Origin: Pseudomonas sp. MRSN 12121
GTDB lineage: Bacteria > Pseudomonadota > Gammaproteobacteria > Pseudomonadales > Pseudomonadaceae
Direction of reading: 5' to 3'
Length of the DNA: 64,000 bases
Assembly (NCBI RefSeq): GCF_000931465.1
Contig: NZ_CP010892.1
Coordinates: 2,751,388 to 2,815,387 of the forward strand
In this document: piece after piece, positions 61,395 through 64,000 of the stretch
How the letters are laid out: each line of letters opens with the position of its first letter
How positions within the stretch are numbered: position 1 is the first letter of the stretch
Program-made: the position numbers and the translations under genes
Notes under the pieces: model-generated
Databases searched by the model: none
What the model was told of the DNA's origin: nothing
What the model saw: the letters and a program-made list of their open reading frames with translations, nothing else

Positions 61395-62234
61395 ATGAGC
61401 GTGACCGATCCCGGCGCCTGGACAGGCCGCCGCCAGCAAACCCATGACCAGCTCAGCCGTAACCTGCTCAAGCGTATCGCCGCGACCTTCGGCGAACCCG
61501 CGCCGGCCCATGGCGAGGCGCTACCGCCGCTGTGGCAATGGTGTTTCTTCCAGGAGCCGCTGGCCGCCAGCGCCTTGGGCGAAGACGGCCATCCGGCGCG
61601 GGGCGGCTTCCTGCCGCCGGCGGCCAACCGCAACCGCATGTGGGCCGGTGGCCGGGTGGAGTTCTTCGAGCCCCTGCGCGCCGGTTTCGATGCGGACTGC
61701 GTGTCGACCATCGCCCGGGTCGAGGAAAAGACCGGGCGCAGCGGCGCGCTGCTGTTCGTCACGGTGCGCCATGAGTATTCCCAGGACGGTCGCCTGGCGA
61801 TCGGCGAGGAACAGGACATCGTCTACCGCGAGCCGACCCCGCCCAAGCCGGGCAGTGGCGAGGCGTTGCCCCGCGGGGAATGGCGCGAGGTCGTCGAGCC
61901 CGACGCGACCCTGCTGTTCCGCTACAGCGCGGTGACCTTCAACGGCCATCGCATCCATTACGACTTTCCCTACGTCACCGCGACCGAAGGTTATGCGGGG
62001 CTGGTGGTGCACGGTCCGCTGATCGCCACCCTCGGCTTGCGCGCCTTCTGCCGCGCCCACCCGCAGGCGCGGCTGCGGCGTTTCGCCTATCGCGGCGTGC
62101 GGCCCTTGATCGCGCCGCAGCCGTTCGAGGTCGGCGGGCGCATCGTCGGGCCCGGCGTGGCCGAGCTGTGGGCCGGTAACGACGCCGGCCTGGCCCAGCA
62201 GGCCGAGGTGCTGTTCGATCCCATTGCCCAATAA
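61395..62234 (+). CDS. ich: Itaconyl-CoA hydratase (MaoC/HTD2 type)
   Basis: Hydrates itaconyl-CoA to citramalyl-CoA in itaconate breakdown. The 279 residues contain two hot-dog halves; the second has the MaoC signature SAVTFNGHRIHYDFPYVTATEGYAGLVVHGPLIATL with the catalytic Asp-His. The length matches P. aeruginosa Ich (PA0878), as does its position next to a divergent LysR. It could also act on mesaconyl-CoA. First gene of an operon continuing into the acyl-CoA dehydrogenase. Confidence 0.88.
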   Translation: MSVTDPGAWTGRRQQTHDQLSRNLLKRIAATFGEPAPAHGEALPPLWQWCFFQEPLAASALGEDGHPARGGFLPPAANRNRMWAGGRVEFFEPLRAGFDADCVSTIARVEEKTGRSGALLFVTVRHEYSQDGRLAIGEEQDIVYREPTPPKPGSGEALPRGEWREVVEPDATLLFRYSAVTFNGHRIHYDFPYVTATEGYAGLVVHGPLIATLGLRAFCRAHPQARLRRFAYRGVRPLIAPQPFEVGGRIVGPGVAELWAGNDAGLAQQAEVLFDPIAQ

Positions 62235-62255
62235 TCACAGGCGGAGAGCCGTTCG

Positions 62256-63419
62256 ATGAACCCCAACAGCAACGAAGAACTGAATGCCATCCGCGAAGGC
62301 GTGCGTGCCTTGTGTGCCGAGTTCGACGCCGCCTACTGGCGCCGGATCGACGAAGAAAAAGGCTTTCCGCAAGCCTTCGTCAAGGCCCTGACCGACGCCG
62401 GCTGGCTGGCGGCGATGATCCCGGCCGAATACGGCGGCTCGGGCCTGGGCCTGGCCGAAGCCTCGGTGATCCTTGAGGAAGTGAACCGCTGCGGCGGCAA
62501 CTCCGGCACCGTACATGGGCAGATGTACAACATGTTCACCCTGCTGCGGCACGGCAGCGAGGCGCAGAAGCGCTTCTACCTGCCGAAGCTGGCCAGCGGC
62601 GAACTGCGCCTGCAATCGATGGGCGTCACCGAACCCACCACCGGCACCGACACCACGCGGATCAAGACCACCGCGGTGCGCCAGGGCGACCAGTACGTGA
62701 TCAACGGCCAGAAGGTGTGGATCTCGCGCATCCAGCATTCCGACCTGATGATCCTGCTGGCGCGCACCACGCCGCTGGCCGAGGTCAAGAAGAAGTCCGA
62801 AGGCATGTCGATCTTCCTCGTCGACTTGCGCGAGGCCATCGGCAACGGCCTGACCGTGCAGCCGATCGCCAACATGGTCAACCACGAGACCAACGAGCTG
62901 TTCTTCGACAACCTGCGGATCCCCGCCGACAGCCTGATCGGCGAGGAGGGCAAGGGCTTCAGGTACATCCTCGACGGCCTCAACGCCGAGCGCACGCTGA
63001 TTGCCGCCGAGTGCATCGGCGACGGCCGCTGGTTCGTCGACAAGGCCAGCCAGTACGCCCGCGACCGGGTGGTGTTCGGCCGGCCCATCGGGCAGAACCA
63101 GGGCGTGCAGTTCCCCATCGCCGAAGCCCATGTCGAGATCGAGGCCGCCGACCTGATGCGCTGGCGCGCCTGCGCCGAATACGACAGCGGCCTCAACGCC
63201 GGCGCCAGCGCCAACATGGCCAAGTACCTGGCGGCCAAGGCCTCGTGGGAGGCGGCCAACGCCTGCCTGCAGACCCACGGCGGTTTCGGTTTCGCCTGCG
63301 AGTACGACGTCGAGCGCAAGTTCCGCGAGACCCGCCTGTACCAGGTGGCGCCGATCTCCACCAACCTGATCCTGTCCTATGTCGCCGAGCACCTGCTCGA
63401 ACTGCCGCGCAGTTTCTGA
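62256..63419 (+). CDS. Acyl-CoA dehydrogenase of the itaconate locus
   Basis: FAD-dependent dehydrogenase, 387 residues. Motifs: GLGLAEASVILEEVNRCGGNSGTVHGQMYNMF, MGVTEPTTGTDTTRIKTTAVRQGDQYVINGQKVWIS (FAD/substrate strand), RDRVVFGRPIGQNQGVQFPIAEAHVEIEAADLMRW and the C-terminal VERKFRETRLYQVAPISTNLILSYVAEHLLELP. The position matches PA0879 in the itaconate cluster; its step there is uncertain, perhaps oxidation of methylsuccinyl-CoA to feed itaconyl-CoA. 21 bp separate it from ich. Confidence 0.93.
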   Translation: MNPNSNEELNAIREGVRALCAEFDAAYWRRIDEEKGFPQAFVKALTDAGWLAAMIPAEYGGSGLGLAEASVILEEVNRCGGNSGTVHGQMYNMFTLLRHGSEAQKRFYLPKLASGELRLQSMGVTEPTTGTDTTRIKTTAVRQGDQYVINGQKVWISRIQHSDLMILLARTTPLAEVKKKSEGMSIFLVDLREAIGNGLTVQPIANMVNHETNELFFDNLRIPADSLIGEEGKGFRYILDGLNAERTLIAAECIGDGRWFVDKASQYARDRVVFGRPIGQNQGVQFPIAEAHVEIEAADLMRWRACAEYDSGLNAGASANMAKYLAAKASWEAANACLQTHGGFGFACEYDVERKFRETRLYQVAPISTNLILSYVAEHLLELPRSF

Positions 63420-63429
63420 GGAAGCGAGC

Positions 63430-64000
63430 ATGAGCCATACCCAAGCCCTGGCCGGGTTCCTTGCCGGCCTGAGTTACCCGCAGTTGCCCGACCCCGTGCT
63501 CGCGCGCACCGAAGAGCTGTTCCTCGACTGGCTCGGCTCGGCCCTGGCCAGCCAGGGCGCGCATCCGATTCCGTTGTTCGAGCGTTACGCCCGGCAGATG
63601 GGCCCGGCCGATGGCCCGACGCGGATCCTGGTCAATGGATGTGGCACTTCGGCGTATTTCGCCGCGCTGGTGAACGCTGCGTCTTCGCACCTGGTGGAGC
63701 AGGACGACTTGCACAACGGCTCGGTGCTGCACCCGGCCACCGTGGTGTTTCCCGCCGCGCTGGCCGCCGCCCAGGACCTTGGCAAATCCGGCCGCGAGCT
63801 GCTGCTGGCGGCGGTCGCCGGCTATGAGGCGGGCATCCGCATCGGCGAGTTCATGGGGCGTTCCCATTACCGGATCTTCCATACCACGGCCACCGTCGGC
63901 ACCCTCGCCGCGGCCGTGGCGCTGGGCAAGCTGATGGACTTCGACCAGGAGCAGTTCATCCACCTGCTGGGCAGCGCCGGGACCCAGGCCGCCGGGCTCT
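63430..64000 (+). CDS. MmgE/PrpD family protein (3' end outside window)
   Basis: Only the first 190 residues are present; the frame is open at the edge. MSHTQALAGFLAGLSYPQLPDPVLARTEELFLDWLGSALA is the helical N-terminal MmgE/PrpD domain, and SSHLVEQDDLHNGSVLHPATVVFPAALAAAQ includes the conserved active-site His-Pro. The order LysR-ich-acd-mmgE copies P. aeruginosa PA0877-PA0881, so it likely acts on a methyl-substituted dicarboxylate. It starts 10 bp after the dehydrogenase behind AGCGAGC. Ict and Ccl genes should follow beyond the window. Confidence 0.9.
   Translation, partial: MSHTQALAGFLAGLSYPQLPDPVLARTEELFLDWLGSALASQGAHPIPLFERYARQMGPADGPTRILVNGCGTSAYFAALVNAASSHLVEQDDLHNGSVLHPATVVFPAALAAAQDLGKSGRELLLAAVAGYEAGIRIGEFMGRSHYRIFHTTATVGTLAAAVALGKLMDFDQEQFIHLLGSAGTQAAGL

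Overview
The window is GC-rich Pseudomonas chromosome, most likely from the P. fluorescens group and possibly near P. chlororaphis. The support is DUF2789 and DUF1289 proteins, a fused shaA-type antiporter, the P. aeruginosa-like itaconate locus, MiaE, AcnB, and many copies of the REP motif built on GTAGGAGCGAGGCTTGCCCGCGATGGC between genes. No rRNA, tRNA, CRISPR array, integrase or transposase was seen.

Layout. (1) 1-2.6 kb: end of a sugar (probably inositol-type) ABC importer. (2) 3-9 kb: DksA-like regulator, a cytoplasmic-sensor-type chemoreceptor, several small conserved hypotheticals and a betaine-type solute-binding protein. (3) 9.1-12.3 kb: TonB-dependent receptor with a DUF2946 partner. 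(4) 12.4-18.5 kb: six-gene Sha/Mrp cation/proton antiporter operon. (5) 18.7-20.4 kb: PAAR protein, predicted papain-like effector and membrane-anchored immunity candidate of type VI secretion. (6) 20.4-22.0 kb: EamA transporter and a divergent XRE-cupin regulator. (7) 22.2-32.7 kb: ten-gene operon that looks like organosulfur or related substrate acquisition (SfnB-like dehydrogenase, FMN monooxygenase, Liv-type ABC importer, flavoprotein). (8) 32.8-37.9 kb: oxidoreductases, an aminoglycoside-phosphotransferase-fold protein and an isochorismatase-fold hydrolase that appears to be controlled by a threonine-codon attenuator.

The most unusual region is 38.3-45.6 kb, a tightly overlapping operon with lower GC at its 5' end. 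It encodes a 49-residue peptide, an NTP_transf_5-type nucleotidyltransferase, a malate-dehydrogenase-like protein, an HprK-like kinase, a sulfotransferase-like protein, a second KdsA, a methyltransferase, a CysC APS kinase and an MFS exporter. I know of no described pathway with this combination; it reads as a biosynthetic cluster for a sulfated, possibly peptide-linked or ulosonic-acid-containing metabolite. The exporter gene carries what looks like a 4-bp duplication that shifts its frame.

From 45.7 kb on: a serine-type transporter; a LuxR/LuxI quorum-sensing pair behind a perfect lux box; acnB with a long, strongly structured leader; DUF1289, universal stress and miaE genes; an RstAB-like two-component system; MipA and GFA proteins; mntP behind a manganese riboswitch; a GNAT protein; and finally a LysR regulator divergent from an itaconate-degradation operon (ich, acyl-CoA dehydrogenase, MmgE/PrpD) that runs off the right edge.
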